Assembly: GCA_025350045.1 (NCBI GenBank)
Contig: JANXYM010000012.1
Span: forward strand, 1 to 64,000
DNA: 64,000 bases
From: Methanomicrobiales archaeon
Lineage (GTDB): Archaea; Halobacteriota; Methanomicrobia; Methanomicrobiales; Methanospirillaceae
Direction of reading: 5' to 3'
Each line of letters opens with the position of its first letter. Position 1 is the first letter of the stretch. Of this stretch, positions 9,593-18,805 are shown one piece after another. The notes under the pieces were generated by a model. The model searched no databases, was not told the origin of the DNA, and saw only the letters and a program-made list of their open reading frames with translations. The position numbers and the translations under genes were made by a program.

Positions 9593-10716
9593 CCTTTTTC
9601 TGCTGGGAATCAATGTACGCGGAACGGGTTGGCGGACTTGCCGCTGCTGCCACAAATCTTGCAGAAACATTAGTAAAACAGCAGCATGAGGTGCATTTTT
9701 TTACCCGGGGAACAATGCCGGATCAAGCTATCAATGGTGTATACTACCACTATTGCCAGCCAGCAGGAAAAAATATTGTAGAATATTGCGATGCCATGAG
9801 CAGAGCGATGGTGGAGCAGTTCGGGAAACATGATGCACCCGACCGGTTTGATATTCTTCATTTTCATGACTGGCACGTAGTTCAGGCACTCCATTACCAG
9901 CAGGACAGGAATACCATTTTCACCTACCACTCAACGGAATATGGCAGGAATGGCAACCAGTTTGGAGAGTGGTGGGAGTTCAAGGAGATCTCCGGAAAGG
10001 AGTGGTACGGCGGGCTTATTGCAAAACGTGTGACTGCTGTATCAGCAACCTTGAAAAATGAAGTGATGCAGTTATACAATATTCCTGATGGTAAATGCGA
10101 TGTCATTCCAAACGGAGTTGTCCCCCGCGAATACCACACAAATATCGACCCGGGTGAAGTGAAACAGGCATATGGGATTCATCCGTTTGCCCCTCTTGTC
10201 CTGTTTGTCGGCAGGCTTGTCTACCAGAAAGGACCGGATTTGTTCATAGAGGCGATACGCAAAGTCTGCCAGAACCACTGGGATGCAAAAGTGATCATTG
10301 CCGGAGAAGGAGGTATGCGGAAGTTCCTGCAGGAACACGCAAAAGATCTTCCGATAAACTTTGTTGGGTATATCCCCGACTCAGAGTATATCCGAATTTT
10401 GAATGCTGCAGATATTGTAGTAATCCCCAGTCGCAATGAACCGTTTGGTCTTGTGCTGCTCGAGGCATGGAGTGCTGAAAAATGTGTTGTTGCCTGTAAT
10501 GTCGGTGGTCTCTCTGAGAACATCGAAGCTTTTGTAAACGGGGTAAAAGTAGAGGTGAACCCGGATTCCATTGCCTGGGGTATTGCTACCATGATTGACG
10601 AACCCTGGAATGCTGAAGCCCTGGGAAAACGGGGGAGAAAAAAAGTGGATCGGCTTTTTCTCTGGGGTCCGATAGTAAAAGGGCTGACCAACACGTATGC
10701 CCGTACTGTTTCTTAG
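9574..10716 (+). CDS. glgA: Glycogen synthase-like glycosyltransferase
   Basis: A 380-residue GT-B glycosyltransferase, most likely the enzyme that extends glycogen from a nucleotide-activated glucose. The N-terminal half has the glycine-rich acceptor loop (ERVGGLAAAATNLAE). The C-terminal half has GRLVYQKGPDLFIEAIRKV and the donor-binding motif PSRNEPFGLVLLEAWS with the two conserved Glu residues. Translation starts at GTG 9574 inside the end of the GH57 gene, behind GGAAGGA, indicating translational coupling. It is shorter than bacterial GlgA (about 480 residues) and resembles the archaeal form next to GH57. ADP-glucose versus UDP-glucose preference cannot be read from the sequence. Confidence 0.88.
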   Translation: MESLKIAFFCWESMYAERVGGLAAAATNLAETLVKQQHEVHFFTRGTMPDQAINGVYYHYCQPAGKNIVEYCDAMSRAMVEQFGKHDAPDRFDILHFHDWHVVQALHYQQDRNTIFTYHSTEYGRNGNQFGEWWEFKEISGKEWYGGLIAKRVTAVSATLKNEVMQLYNIPDGKCDVIPNGVVPREYHTNIDPGEVKQAYGIHPFAPLVLFVGRLVYQKGPDLFIEAIRKVCQNHWDAKVIIAGEGGMRKFLQEHAKDLPINFVGYIPDSEYIRILNAADIVVIPSRNEPFGLVLLEAWSAEKCVVACNVGGLSENIEAFVNGVKVEVNPDSIAWGIATMIDEPWNAEALGKRGRKKVDRLFLWGPIVKGLTNTYARTVS

Positions 10717-11172
10717 ACAATGGTCTCCTTACTGTTTTGGAGGAGGAGTGCAGGTATTGGGTGGGTTAACCCCAAAAATGAGAATTGGTGCCCGATTCCC
10801 CCAAATATAATAAACCCCGCCGTACCAAAACCACAATCCTGCAGGGGTAATAAAAAATTCCTTCCGGCAGTACCTCAGAGAGACTCTGATGCGGAAAACC
10901 CCTTTTTTATAACCTTCTTACTCTTGTTTTACAGAGAATAACTTTGAACGGGGTATCGTATTGACCCGTGCCCCCTTTTTCTAATCTTGAACCTGAGTTG
11001 TCTCACTATCTTGGTGAGGGACATTATGTTTTCATGCATTACTTCGGCTTTCCAAGGGAGAACTTGTTGTGTTGGTATTGCAAACCGATTAAATGGATCG
11101 GCACTATTACTGAACTAAGTGGGAAATGCAGTATGGTTTTTACCAGATGCAATCACCATACAGGAAATACGG
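10717..11172. other. Intergenic region, nothing identified
   Basis: About 455 bases between glycogen synthase and phosphoribulokinase. Short open frames are present but have no ribosome binding sites and no protein-like composition. The gap suggests phosphoribulokinase has its own promoter, but I could not pick out a clear TATA element. Confidence 0.5.
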
Positions 11173-12135
11173 ATGGATCATAAGAATTTTAAAGATACGA
11201 TTGCCGCATCCCCGTATATTTTTACCTTGGGTGTTGCCGGAGACAGCGGTTCTGGAAAGACTACGTTTACACAGGGTGTGCGGAGCATATTTGGCACTGA
11301 TCTTGTCTCTACCATCACGCTTGACGATTATCACAGTCTTGACCGGGATGAACGCAGGGAACAGGGCATTACAGCCTTGAATCCGAAGGCAAACCGTATT
11401 GATCAGCTCGAGCTGGATCTCATCACGCTCAAACGAGGGGTTCCGGTAGACAAACCGTCCTACAACCATACCACAGGCACTTTTGACCCTCCCGCTATCT
11501 TTCGTCCAAAAAAAATCCTCATACTTGAAGGACTTCACACGTTATTCACTCCCACACTGCGCAAATATCTTGATTTTACTCTATTTGTAGATCCTGCAAA
11601 GCAGGTGAAGTATGACTGGAAGATCTTAAGAGATGTAGACCAGCGGGGGTATTCCCGCGATGCAGTCCTCCAGGAAATTGCAGAACGGGAACCGGAATAT
11701 GAACGTTATATCGCTCCCCAGAAAGAGTACGCCGATGCTGTGATAGGTATCGATTATTCCCGGTACGGAAGGCAGTTCGGCAAAGAACGGAACGTTTACA
11801 AGGTCACCCTCTCCCAGAACCGGATGAAGCAGAGTATTGAAAATATCGACCTCTCATTAGACCTGTATTCCATCCTTTCGTTGTCTGAACGAAATTTCTC
11901 TTTGGAGTTTGTGACAAGTCTTCATGATGGCCATAAGATGGGGGAGCTTATTATTGATGGGGAACTGAGCGAGCATGTGGTGAAAAAACTCGAGCATAGT
12001 ATTGAAGAGCAGACCGGGGTTCATCCCATCTCCATTTTCAAAGACAGAAACTACGTTAACGCTGGCGATCTTGTCCAACTTATTCTCTGCTGGCGCATTA
12101 TCCATCGCCGCATTTTCATGGAAACCTGCAGGTAA
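11173..12135 (+). CDS. prk: Phosphoribulokinase
   Basis: A 320-residue P-loop kinase of the phosphoribulokinase/uridine kinase family. The Walker A motif GDSGSGKTTF is at about residue 21. It is followed by LDDYHSLDR with the catalytic Asp, a substrate-binding region with KPSYNHTTGTFDPP, and ILEGLHTLF. This arrangement, and the C-terminal extension beyond uridine kinase length, agree with phosphoribulokinase, which makes ribulose 1,5-bisphosphate. A functional archaeal enzyme is known from Methanospirillum, where it was proposed to work with RuBisCO in a reductive hexulose phosphate pathway. RuBisCO is not in this window. Start ATG 11173 (MDHKNF) is chosen because it gives the normal N-terminus. 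The gene lies between glycogen synthase and PfkA. Confidence 0.88.
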   Translation: MDHKNFKDTIAASPYIFTLGVAGDSGSGKTTFTQGVRSIFGTDLVSTITLDDYHSLDRDERREQGITALNPKANRIDQLELDLITLKRGVPVDKPSYNHTTGTFDPPAIFRPKKILILEGLHTLFTPTLRKYLDFTLFVDPAKQVKYDWKILRDVDQRGYSRDAVLQEIAEREPEYERYIAPQKEYADAVIGIDYSRYGRQFGKERNVYKVTLSQNRMKQSIENIDLSLDLYSILSLSERNFSLEFVTSLHDGHKMGELIIDGELSEHVVKKLEHSIEEQTGVHPISIFKDRNYVNAGDLVQLILCWRIIHRRIFMETCR

Positions 12136-12208
12136 TGCCACTCATAATGATACTTGCATACAAAAAGACCATAACCTGTGAATGAAAAGGAAAGAGTAGG
12201 AGCGATCA

Positions 12209-12235
12209 ATGAAAACAGGGGTTGTTTGGGAATGA
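12209..12235 (+). CDS. Possible 8-codon leader peptide overlapping the pfkA start
   Basis: ATG at 12209 is preceded six bases upstream by a strong site (AGGAG, 12198-12202) and encodes MKTGVVWE. It stops at TGA 12233-12235, which overlaps the pfkA ATG (12232) as ATGA. The pfkA start itself has only a weak site, so ribosomes may load on the leader and reinitiate. The leader resembles the PfkA N-terminus (MKTIGVL), so it may instead be a partial duplication of the start region. Confidence 0.4.
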   Translation: MKTGVVWE

Positions 12236-13272
12236 AAACCATTGGTGTCCTGACCGGGGGTGGGGACTGCCCCGGGCTTAACGCGGTAATCCGGGCTGTG
12301 GAGAGAGCGGGTGTAAAATATGATTTTGCAACCCTTGGAATCCGGAACGGGTGGCAGGGACTCATTGATGGCGATGTCGAACCGCTCACCGATTTCTCGG
12401 TATCAGGTATCCTGCCAAAAGGGGGGACGATTCTCGGTACATCCCGCACTAACCCTCTGAAAAATCCTTCGGATTTACAGAAGATCAAGGCCAATATAAA
12501 AAAATACGGAATTCATGCTCTCGTAGTCATTGGAGGCGACGGTACCCTTTCTGCTGCCCGCGATGTGGTAAAGCAGGGAGTCTCCATTGTGGGAATACCC
12601 AAAACCATAGACAATGACATCTGCGGAACCGATATGACGTTCGGTTTTGATACTGCTGTTTCGACGGTAACCGAAGCGATCGACCGGCTCCATACTACGG
12701 CAGAGTCGCACCATCGGATCATCGTTGTTGAGGTAATGGGAAGAAATGTAGGGTGGATTGCGGTCATGGCAGGTATTGCCGGAGGAGCTGACGAGATCCT
12801 GATCCCGGAAGTGCATTTTACCCTGGACGCGGTCTGTAAAAAATTAAAGGCCCGGTATGATACAGGGAAAAAATTCTCGATTGTTGTTATCGCGGAAGGA
12901 GCTCATGAAAAAGATCTTGGTCTCTCATCAGTTCCCGAAAACGAACGGGATGAATGCGGTCACGAGAAGTTTGTAGGTGTGGGAAATATTTTAGGAAAAG
13001 AACTGGAACGCCGCCTCGGTATAGAGACCAGAGTCACCATTCTCGGGCATGTCCAGCGGGGAGGATCGCCAACTGCGTATGACCGTATTCTTGCCACCCG
13101 GTTCGGTGTTGCCGCTGTCCAGCTCGTACATGCAGGTGATTTCGGGAAGATGGTTGCCCTGCAGGGAAACCGGATCACCAGCATTTCTCTTGAAACAGCG
13201 GTCAACCAGTTAAAAACCGTTGACGCAGACTTCTATGAACTGGCTATGACGGTGATTGGGGGTCGTAAATGA
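12232..13272 (+). CDS. pfkA: 6-phosphofructokinase, PfkA family (ATP/PPi mixed group)
   Basis: A 346-residue classical phosphofructokinase, making fructose 1,6-bisphosphate. From MKTIGVLTGGGDCPGLN the numbering runs in register with the E. coli enzyme. GGDGT places Gly at 104 (as in ATP-using enzymes), while PKTIDND has Lys at 124 (as in PPi-using ones). This combination belongs to the mixed-substrate group, so the donor cannot be settled by eye. MGRNVGW and RGGSPTAYDR are the other conserved segments. I start at ATG 12232; an in-frame GTG at 12178 adds 18 residues with no family support. The stop overlaps the pgi start as ATGA. PfkA-type enzymes are uncommon in archaea, so horizontal acquisition is plausible. 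Confidence 0.92.
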   Translation: MKTIGVLTGGGDCPGLNAVIRAVERAGVKYDFATLGIRNGWQGLIDGDVEPLTDFSVSGILPKGGTILGTSRTNPLKNPSDLQKIKANIKKYGIHALVVIGGDGTLSAARDVVKQGVSIVGIPKTIDNDICGTDMTFGFDTAVSTVTEAIDRLHTTAESHHRIIVVEVMGRNVGWIAVMAGIAGGADEILIPEVHFTLDAVCKKLKARYDTGKKFSIVVIAEGAHEKDLGLSSVPENERDECGHEKFVGVGNILGKELERRLGIETRVTILGHVQRGGSPTAYDRILATRFGVAAVQLVHAGDFGKMVALQGNRITSISLETAVNQLKTVDADFYELAMTVIGGRK

Positions 13273-14027
13273 ACAGAAATTTCTCCTCTCAATCAAATAG
13301 GCCCCCCAAACCGGCATGTACGGTCTGCTGGAGAGGACCGTTGCCTGAACCTGCGGTTAGAACCGCTGAAGATCTCAGGAGTGTTCTGGCAAATCCCGGA
13401 TGTACCTGCACAGGACCGGTATATTACATGTACCGGGATGTCGCCCGAACACCTGGTGACCGTACCTGGCTGGTGTCACAGAAGTTACGATTTGATATCA
13501 CGGTAATTCCCCCGCGTGAACTCTGTGGGGAGTACAATAAAACAAAAGGACATTATCACCCTGCTGACCCTTCCGGTACCGGCTACCCGGAGATATACGA
13601 AGTCCTTGCCGGAGAGGCACATTACCTGATCCAGAACAAGGATTGTTCCGATATTGTCATGATTGCGGCATGTACCGGGGATGTCGTTGTAGTTCCCCCG
13701 GCATATGGGCATGTGACCATCAACCCTTCCCGTTCAGCTGTCCTCCAGATGGCAAACATTGTCTCCTCCCGGTTTTCCAGCAATTATCACGGTTATGAAG
13801 CGCAGAATGGGGCTGCATATTTTGAGTGGATACAAGAAGGGTTTGTAAAGAACCCGACCTACCGGAGCCCCGCGCGTCTCCGTCTCGTAAAAGCGCAGCG
13901 CCTTGTGGATGTCAGGGATGCTATTCCCGACCCGCTCTATAACCTCATTGAAAACCGGGCCCCGGTCCTTGAGTTTCTGAATCATCCGGAAAAGTTTGAA
14001 TCGTTATTCCAGGAACTGTATCCGTAA
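13269..14027 (+). CDS. pgi: Glucose-6-phosphate isomerase, archaeal cupin type
   Basis: A 252-residue protein of the cupin phosphoglucose isomerase family, interconverting glucose 6-phosphate and fructose 6-phosphate with a bound metal. The metal-binding cupin motif is visible as KGHYHPADP, then GYPEIYEVLAGEAHYLIQ, and VVVPPAYGHVTINPS, supplying His, His, Glu and His ligands. It has about 60 residues more than the 190-residue Pyrococcus enzyme, spread over both ends, including a Cys-containing N-terminus. The ATG overlaps the pfkA stop (ATGA), so expression is coupled to PfkA, the next enzyme in the pathway. It is convergent with malQ seven bases later. Confidence 0.92.
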   Translation: MNRNFSSQSNRPPKPACTVCWRGPLPEPAVRTAEDLRSVLANPGCTCTGPVYYMYRDVARTPGDRTWLVSQKLRFDITVIPPRELCGEYNKTKGHYHPADPSGTGYPEIYEVLAGEAHYLIQNKDCSDIVMIAACTGDVVVVPPAYGHVTINPSRSAVLQMANIVSSRFSSNYHGYEAQNGAAYFEWIQEGFVKNPTYRSPARLRLVKAQRLVDVRDAIPDPLYNLIENRAPVLEFLNHPEKFESLFQELYP

Positions 14028-14034
14028 ATTTTTT

Positions 14035-15534
14035 TTAGGTTCTGCCAAAAATCCGTGTCATTTCTGCAAGATTCCTGCTTACGAATGGATCGATCTGGTT
14101 TCTTTTCATCTGCCATTGCCAGTTACCCTTGTCAGTTCCCGGAATATTCATACGGGATTTGCCCCCCAGTCCGAGAATATCCTGCATGGGAAGGATTGTT
14201 GTATCCGCAACTGACATCATGGCAAGCCGGATAATTTCTGCAGGTAATTTTTCTGCAGTGATTTCCCTCCCCATGTAGGTTACGAGTCTCTTTTTCTCTT
14301 CTGGGGAGGCATCCGATTCGAGCCACCCCCGGGTGGTAGCATTGTCATGCGTGCCGGTATACAGCACGCAGTTTCGTTTCATATTATGCGGGGCATGCGG
14401 ACTTGTTGACGGATCACTTGTGAATGCAAAGAGAATCACGCGCATGCCAGGAAGACCAAACCTGTCAATAAGCTCAGATACATCAGGTGTAATAATGCCA
14501 AGATCTTCTGCAATAAGGGGAAGATCTGCAAACCGGTTTTTCATAACGGTTAATAATTTTTGACCAGGTGCCGTGACCCATCTTCCGTTTATTGCATTTC
14601 TTTCTCCCGCTGCAACTTCCCAGTACGCGACAAATCCCCGGAAGTGATCGATTCTCGTATAATCAAAAAAAGCCAGATTATGCTCCAAACGTTTAATCCA
14701 CCAGGAAAATCCCTCTTTCTCATGTTCTTCCCATCTATAGAGCGGGTTTTTCCAGAGCTGCCCGGTTTTGCTGAAATAGTCCGGAGGTACTCCTGCCACA
14801 ACCATTGGCCGAAGTCTTTCGTCGAGCTGGAACAACGCCGGGTGTGTCCAGACATCAGCACTGTGATAATGAACGTAAATCGGGATATCCCCAATCAGGC
14901 TGATACCTTTTTTCCTGGAGTATTCCCGCAGCTCCTGCCACTGTTGGTAGAAAAGATACTGGAGAAATTTTTCCTTATCTATCTTCATTTTTAAAGATTG
15001 TCGCATTGCATCCAGTGCAGAGGGCTCGCGATTTTTTATTTCATCCGGCCAGTTGCTCCATAAGCTGCCCTTATACTGCTGATCTAATGATGTAAATAGG
15101 GCAAAATCCTCAAGCCACCATGAGTTATTCCTGCAAAAATCGTAAAAATCAGGAAGATCAGTTTTTTCTTGGATGAATCTGTCATAGGCAAGAGAAAAAA
15201 TTCGTTCCTTGAACCGGGCAACAGCATTAAAATCCACAGTGCCGCAGGGAAAATCCGGTACTGTGTCTATATCGTTTTTTCTCAAAAAACCGCCCTTTAC
15301 CATACATTCGGGACTTATGAGATGGGTATTGAACGCAAAGGCAGATGTACTATGATAGGGAGAATTATCAGATTCCAGACTGGTGGGATTCAATGGTAGT
15401 ACCTGCCAGTAACTCTGTTGTGCATCAGAAAGGAAATCCACAAACCGGCAGGCACAGGGTCCGAGATCCCCAATGCCGTATTGGGAAAAAAGAGACGTGA
15501 TATGTAAAAGGACTCCGCTCCCTCTTCGTTTCAC
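14035..15534 (-). CDS. malQ: 4-alpha-glucanotransferase (amylomaltase), GH77
   Basis: A 499-residue GH77 enzyme that transfers alpha-1,4 glucan segments between oligosaccharides, producing chains that phosphorylase can use. The N-terminus MKRRGSGVLLHITSLFSQYGIGDLG is typical. The catalytic residues lie in YTRIDHFRGF (Asp nucleophile), AEDLGIITPDV (Glu acid/base) and GTHDNATTRGW (stabilising Asp). The length is that of bacterial amylomaltase. Translation begins at GTG 15534 behind GGGGGA. It is followed, in the same leftward direction, by nothing until the pgi gene, which it faces. Confidence 0.95.
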   Translation of the reverse strand: MKRRGSGVLLHITSLFSQYGIGDLGPCACRFVDFLSDAQQSYWQVLPLNPTSLESDNSPYHSTSAFAFNTHLISPECMVKGGFLRKNDIDTVPDFPCGTVDFNAVARFKERIFSLAYDRFIQEKTDLPDFYDFCRNNSWWLEDFALFTSLDQQYKGSLWSNWPDEIKNREPSALDAMRQSLKMKIDKEKFLQYLFYQQWQELREYSRKKGISLIGDIPIYVHYHSADVWTHPALFQLDERLRPMVVAGVPPDYFSKTGQLWKNPLYRWEEHEKEGFSWWIKRLEHNLAFFDYTRIDHFRGFVAYWEVAAGERNAINGRWVTAPGQKLLTVMKNRFADLPLIAEDLGIITPDVSELIDRFGLPGMRVILFAFTSDPSTSPHAPHNMKRNCVLYTGTHDNATTRGWLESDASPEEKKRLVTYMGREITAEKLPAEIIRLAMMSVADTTILPMQDILGLGGKSRMNIPGTDKGNWQWQMKRNQIDPFVSRNLAEMTRIFGRT

Positions 15535-15622
15535 ACAAAGTCCCCCGTTTTCATCCCGGACCGGCTAAAAAGTTTGATCTGTTTATCAAAGATTGCTGCC
15601 AAAACCCATCTGCTACAGCGCA

Positions 15623-18127
15623 TCATGAGAATTTCACTCCGAGGTATCCACCCAGTTCCTCAAATAATCTGATCCATTGCCGTGCATGGGCATCTCCGGA
15701 TCCTGAAAGCAGCTGCAAATCCATTGCTTTTTTTCTGCCTATGAAGAAATAGTCATTCTGGGATTCCCAAAGATTATATTTGAGTAAAAGTGGTGACAAA
15801 ACCCTAAATATTGTAGCAATCTTCTCCATAAGAAGAATATCGTCGGGGTGTTCTAAAAGAAGCTTCATGTGGTTCGTTATTGCAATACTTGCAGTAAAAT
15901 TCAGTGTTGAAGTATCCGGCTCGAATTTCCCTTTGGTCATTTCATCAACCAGAATTGCAAGTCGTTGTGTATCGAGATTACCATTTGAAAGAATTTTCTT
16001 GAGATCAAGATTGATAATATACCAGACCGGATCCTCAAGCACTTTTGGCGGAGGTATCTGCATCTCTTTCATGGCATGGAGAAGCGGAAAAAACTGGTTG
16101 TAAATATGCCGGAATGAAGACTCCATCTCTGCAAGTGTGGAGTTCAGAATTGAGTACAGTACTTTTCGCTGTCCATCCCGGAAAAGGTCCCAGAGTGAAT
16201 AGAAACGATTGCCATAGTGATGCTCAAGGATACGAATCATCCGGGGGATATCGCTGTTTAAAAAAGCATCCTGTAATTCATCCCGCATGGAAAAATATGC
16301 CAGATCTCCGGGAAATTCTGTTGCACCACCCATAAAATTCTGATTTCCCAGATGAAGCACGGCAAACATCAGGGTATTTTCTTCCCAGGTGATATCGGAA
16401 TACAAAAAGACCTTCCCAATGGCGATTTTGAGTTCGCCTGATTCTGACCTATGGTACTCCTCATTTTTCAGGGTATAATTTTTTATCCGGATATTTTCCG
16501 GGGAATCAACAATTAACGATGATAATGCATAGTGAAAACCTACCCGGGAGAGATCAACTACAGATGTCTGAACAAAATTCCGGTACACCTGTGCCCCGTC
16601 TTTATAATCCGGAACATTACTGGGGGCATTTTTCAGAATGAAAATAAAATCCGGTTCAGGATCAATCCCTGCCACTTCCCGCACAAGCTGCATTGCGCGG
16701 CAGGCGTATCGTAGTACCTGGACTGATTCTATGCCGGAAATGTCTTCAAAAAACCATCCGCAGCTGGTATACATGAGCATACCATTCCGCTGGATCTCAA
16801 GCAGTTTGAGTACTTCGATTTTCTCGGTGTCCGACAGTGTCCGGGTAGCGTGTTTTGAGAAGAATAATTCGATGTTCTGGACAGACCGGTCCAGGATGAT
16901 ATCAATATAATCATCCCGTGCCTGCCAGGGATTGGTTACGAATGCGTTCATACGGTCATTAAAAAGTGATATCAGTGTCTGGCGGAGCCAGTCCATGGCT
17001 TCCCGAAGGGAGGACCGCCATTTCTGTCGTGAGGCCAATGCACAACTCTGGACTGGGATGGCCCGATCCCGTGCTGTCGAATGGACAAATGGATTGGATG
17101 CGGTCATCTGGACAAGGGTGCCGGTGTTACAGCACCCACAGTCCGATCTCCAGCGTTCTACCCCGTGAATGCAGCTCCATGAAGTATTTTCGAGTATTTC
17201 GACCTGATGGGCAGGGGGATTTTTACTTAAATATTCTCCATAAATGGTAATCCGGGCAAGATTTTTGGATTCAATCAGGTAGAGGGCATACGCAAGCGCC
17301 ATATCCCCAAACCGGTGATGATGCCCGTAGGTTTCCCCATCGGACGCAATAGTTAACAGCCCGGACTGTTTCTGGTACTGGGAAAAAAAACGGATCATCC
17401 GATTAGCAAACACTTCGCCATTTTCCAGGAGATTGGAAAACGCGATCTCCTGGGAAATACCCTCATCATAAAAAAAGATGGCAATCGATTCGCCGGATGG
17501 CAACTGGCAGAGGTATGGCATGGAAGTATCAATACTCCCCCGGCTCACATCGGTCCATTGTTGATCATTGACCGGTTTTATACGACTGGCCTGTTTTGGA
17601 GAGAGAATGGTAAATTTTATCTTCTGTTCTGCAAGGATCTCTAAAGTCTCGGTGTCAACCGCCGTCTCAGGCAGCCACATACCTTCGGGCTCCCTTCCGA
17701 ACCGGGATTTGAAATCCTTAATTCCCCAGATCACCTGAGTTCGTTTGTCCCTGCTGTTTGCGAGGGGCATAATAATATGGTTGTACACCTGGGCAATGGC
17801 TGAACCATGCCCGGAGAAACGGTTCATGCTCTCTTTATCCGCATCGAGAATCGCCCGGTAGACCTCCTTTTTGTTCTGTTCCAGCCAGGCAAGCAGGGTA
17901 GGGCCGAAATTGTAACTTATCTTTGCATAATTATTGACGATATCGATGATCTTTTTATCCGGATCGAGGATACGGGAAGCCGCATTAGGTGCATAACATT
18001 CAGCAGTGATGCGTTCATTCCAGTCATGATAGGGATATGCAGAATCCTCAGTCTCAACTTCCTCAAGCCAGGGATTTTCACGGGGTGGTTGGTAAAAATG
18101 GCCATGTATACAGACAAAACGACTCAT
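15623..18127 (-). CDS. Large GH57 glycoside hydrolase with C-terminal DUF3536-like region
   Basis: An 834-residue GH57 protein. The N-terminal catalytic part starts MSRFVCIHGHFYQPPRENPW. It contains the acidic segment EGMWLPETAVD and the conserved SDGETYGHHH. The long C-terminal half is alpha-helical in composition and corresponds to the extra domain found in long GH57 proteins of uncertain specificity. The likely role is alpha-glucan cleavage, rearrangement or branching, inferred from family and location. I use ATG 18127 because AAGGATGG lies just before it and MSRFVCIHGHFYQPP is the standard family start; upstream codons add eight residues. It lies 88 bp upstream of malQ on the same strand, and the two may form one transcript. 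Confidence 0.85.
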   Translation of the reverse strand: MSRFVCIHGHFYQPPRENPWLEEVETEDSAYPYHDWNERITAECYAPNAASRILDPDKKIIDIVNNYAKISYNFGPTLLAWLEQNKKEVYRAILDADKESMNRFSGHGSAIAQVYNHIIMPLANSRDKRTQVIWGIKDFKSRFGREPEGMWLPETAVDTETLEILAEQKIKFTILSPKQASRIKPVNDQQWTDVSRGSIDTSMPYLCQLPSGESIAIFFYDEGISQEIAFSNLLENGEVFANRMIRFFSQYQKQSGLLTIASDGETYGHHHRFGDMALAYALYLIESKNLARITIYGEYLSKNPPAHQVEILENTSWSCIHGVERWRSDCGCCNTGTLVQMTASNPFVHSTARDRAIPVQSCALASRQKWRSSLREAMDWLRQTLISLFNDRMNAFVTNPWQARDDYIDIILDRSVQNIELFFSKHATRTLSDTEKIEVLKLLEIQRNGMLMYTSCGWFFEDISGIESVQVLRYACRAMQLVREVAGIDPEPDFIFILKNAPSNVPDYKDGAQVYRNFVQTSVVDLSRVGFHYALSSLIVDSPENIRIKNYTLKNEEYHRSESGELKIAIGKVFLYSDITWEENTLMFAVLHLGNQNFMGGATEFPGDLAYFSMRDELQDAFLNSDIPRMIRILEHHYGNRFYSLWDLFRDGQRKVLYSILNSTLAEMESSFRHIYNQFFPLLHAMKEMQIPPPKVLEDPVWYIINLDLKKILSNGNLDTQRLAILVDEMTKGKFEPDTSTLNFTASIAITNHMKLLLEHPDDILLMEKIATIFRVLSPLLLKYNLWESQNDYFFIGRKKAMDLQLLSGSGDAHARQWIRLFEELGGYLGVKFS

Positions 18128-18587
18128 ACTTCCATCCTTGATAAAGAACAACCTGATCCCACTGCCGGTTTTTCAACTATCCACCCATTCTCTTTTTTAC
18201 CAGATAATAATCTTCCGAACGGGACTGTATTTGGCGTTTTTATGAGTGTATGATTTCTCTGGATTGGCACGTGACATTTCAAAAAATGGTCCCTCCAAAA
18301 GCACAGCATCCGGCCCAATGATGCGTCTTATTAAGAAAAAGTCCTAGTAACGCTATTGATGTTCCCCTGCACTGGCATCTGTTGAGGGCACAATGGGGCA
18401 ATATGGGGTACTCTGTCAGTCATAACCCCCCTCCCCGAACTCAATCCCTGTTGGGGTGTTCATCATATTTTAGAGGTATGGGAGCACGAACCCCCATCTC
18501 GTAATTTTCCCGATATCCGGATAGCCATTTTAAAACGGTAACGAGTAAAAAAAAGGCAGTGTAATGCCATAACCGGAGTAAAAAAAA
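18128..18587. other. Intergenic region, nothing identified
   Basis: About 460 bases between the GH57 start and the end of a small leftward gene. The base composition is mixed, with several C/G runs around 18425-18500 but no hairpin long enough to call. No open frame has both a ribosome binding site and a protein-like translation. Confidence 0.5.
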
Positions 18588-18776
18588 TCAGATTTTTTCT
18601 ATGGTAATTCGGATCCGGTCACCTGCTTTCAGGATATGACCTTTGGGGATGTCGATGTTGTACCAGAGAGCGTTTGGTGTCTCCTGCGTGGGATCCTGTG
18701 ACATCAGGCAGTCTTTGTGGTCATTGATATCTGCGACAAATTCTATCTCGGATTCGAACTCCAGAATTTTAGCCAT
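18588..18776 (-). CDS. Small conserved-looking protein, 62 residues, unknown
   Basis: A small protein starting MAKILEFESEIEFVADI and ending DRIRITIEKI. It is acidic in the first half and strand-rich, with a PKGHILKAGDRIRI segment that would suit a small beta-barrel. I do not recognise the family. The frame is open up to 18857, but the codons ahead of ATG 18776 overlap the preceding gene in another frame and look unnatural. It follows the small winged-helix-like gene by 29 bases on the same strand, so the two are probably co-transcribed. Confidence 0.6.
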   Translation of the reverse strand: MAKILEFESEIEFVADINDHKDCLMSQDPTQETPNALWYNIDIPKGHILKAGDRIRITIEKI

Positions 18777-18805
18777 GATAAAAAAGTGAGATGAAATGGA
18801 TGGGA

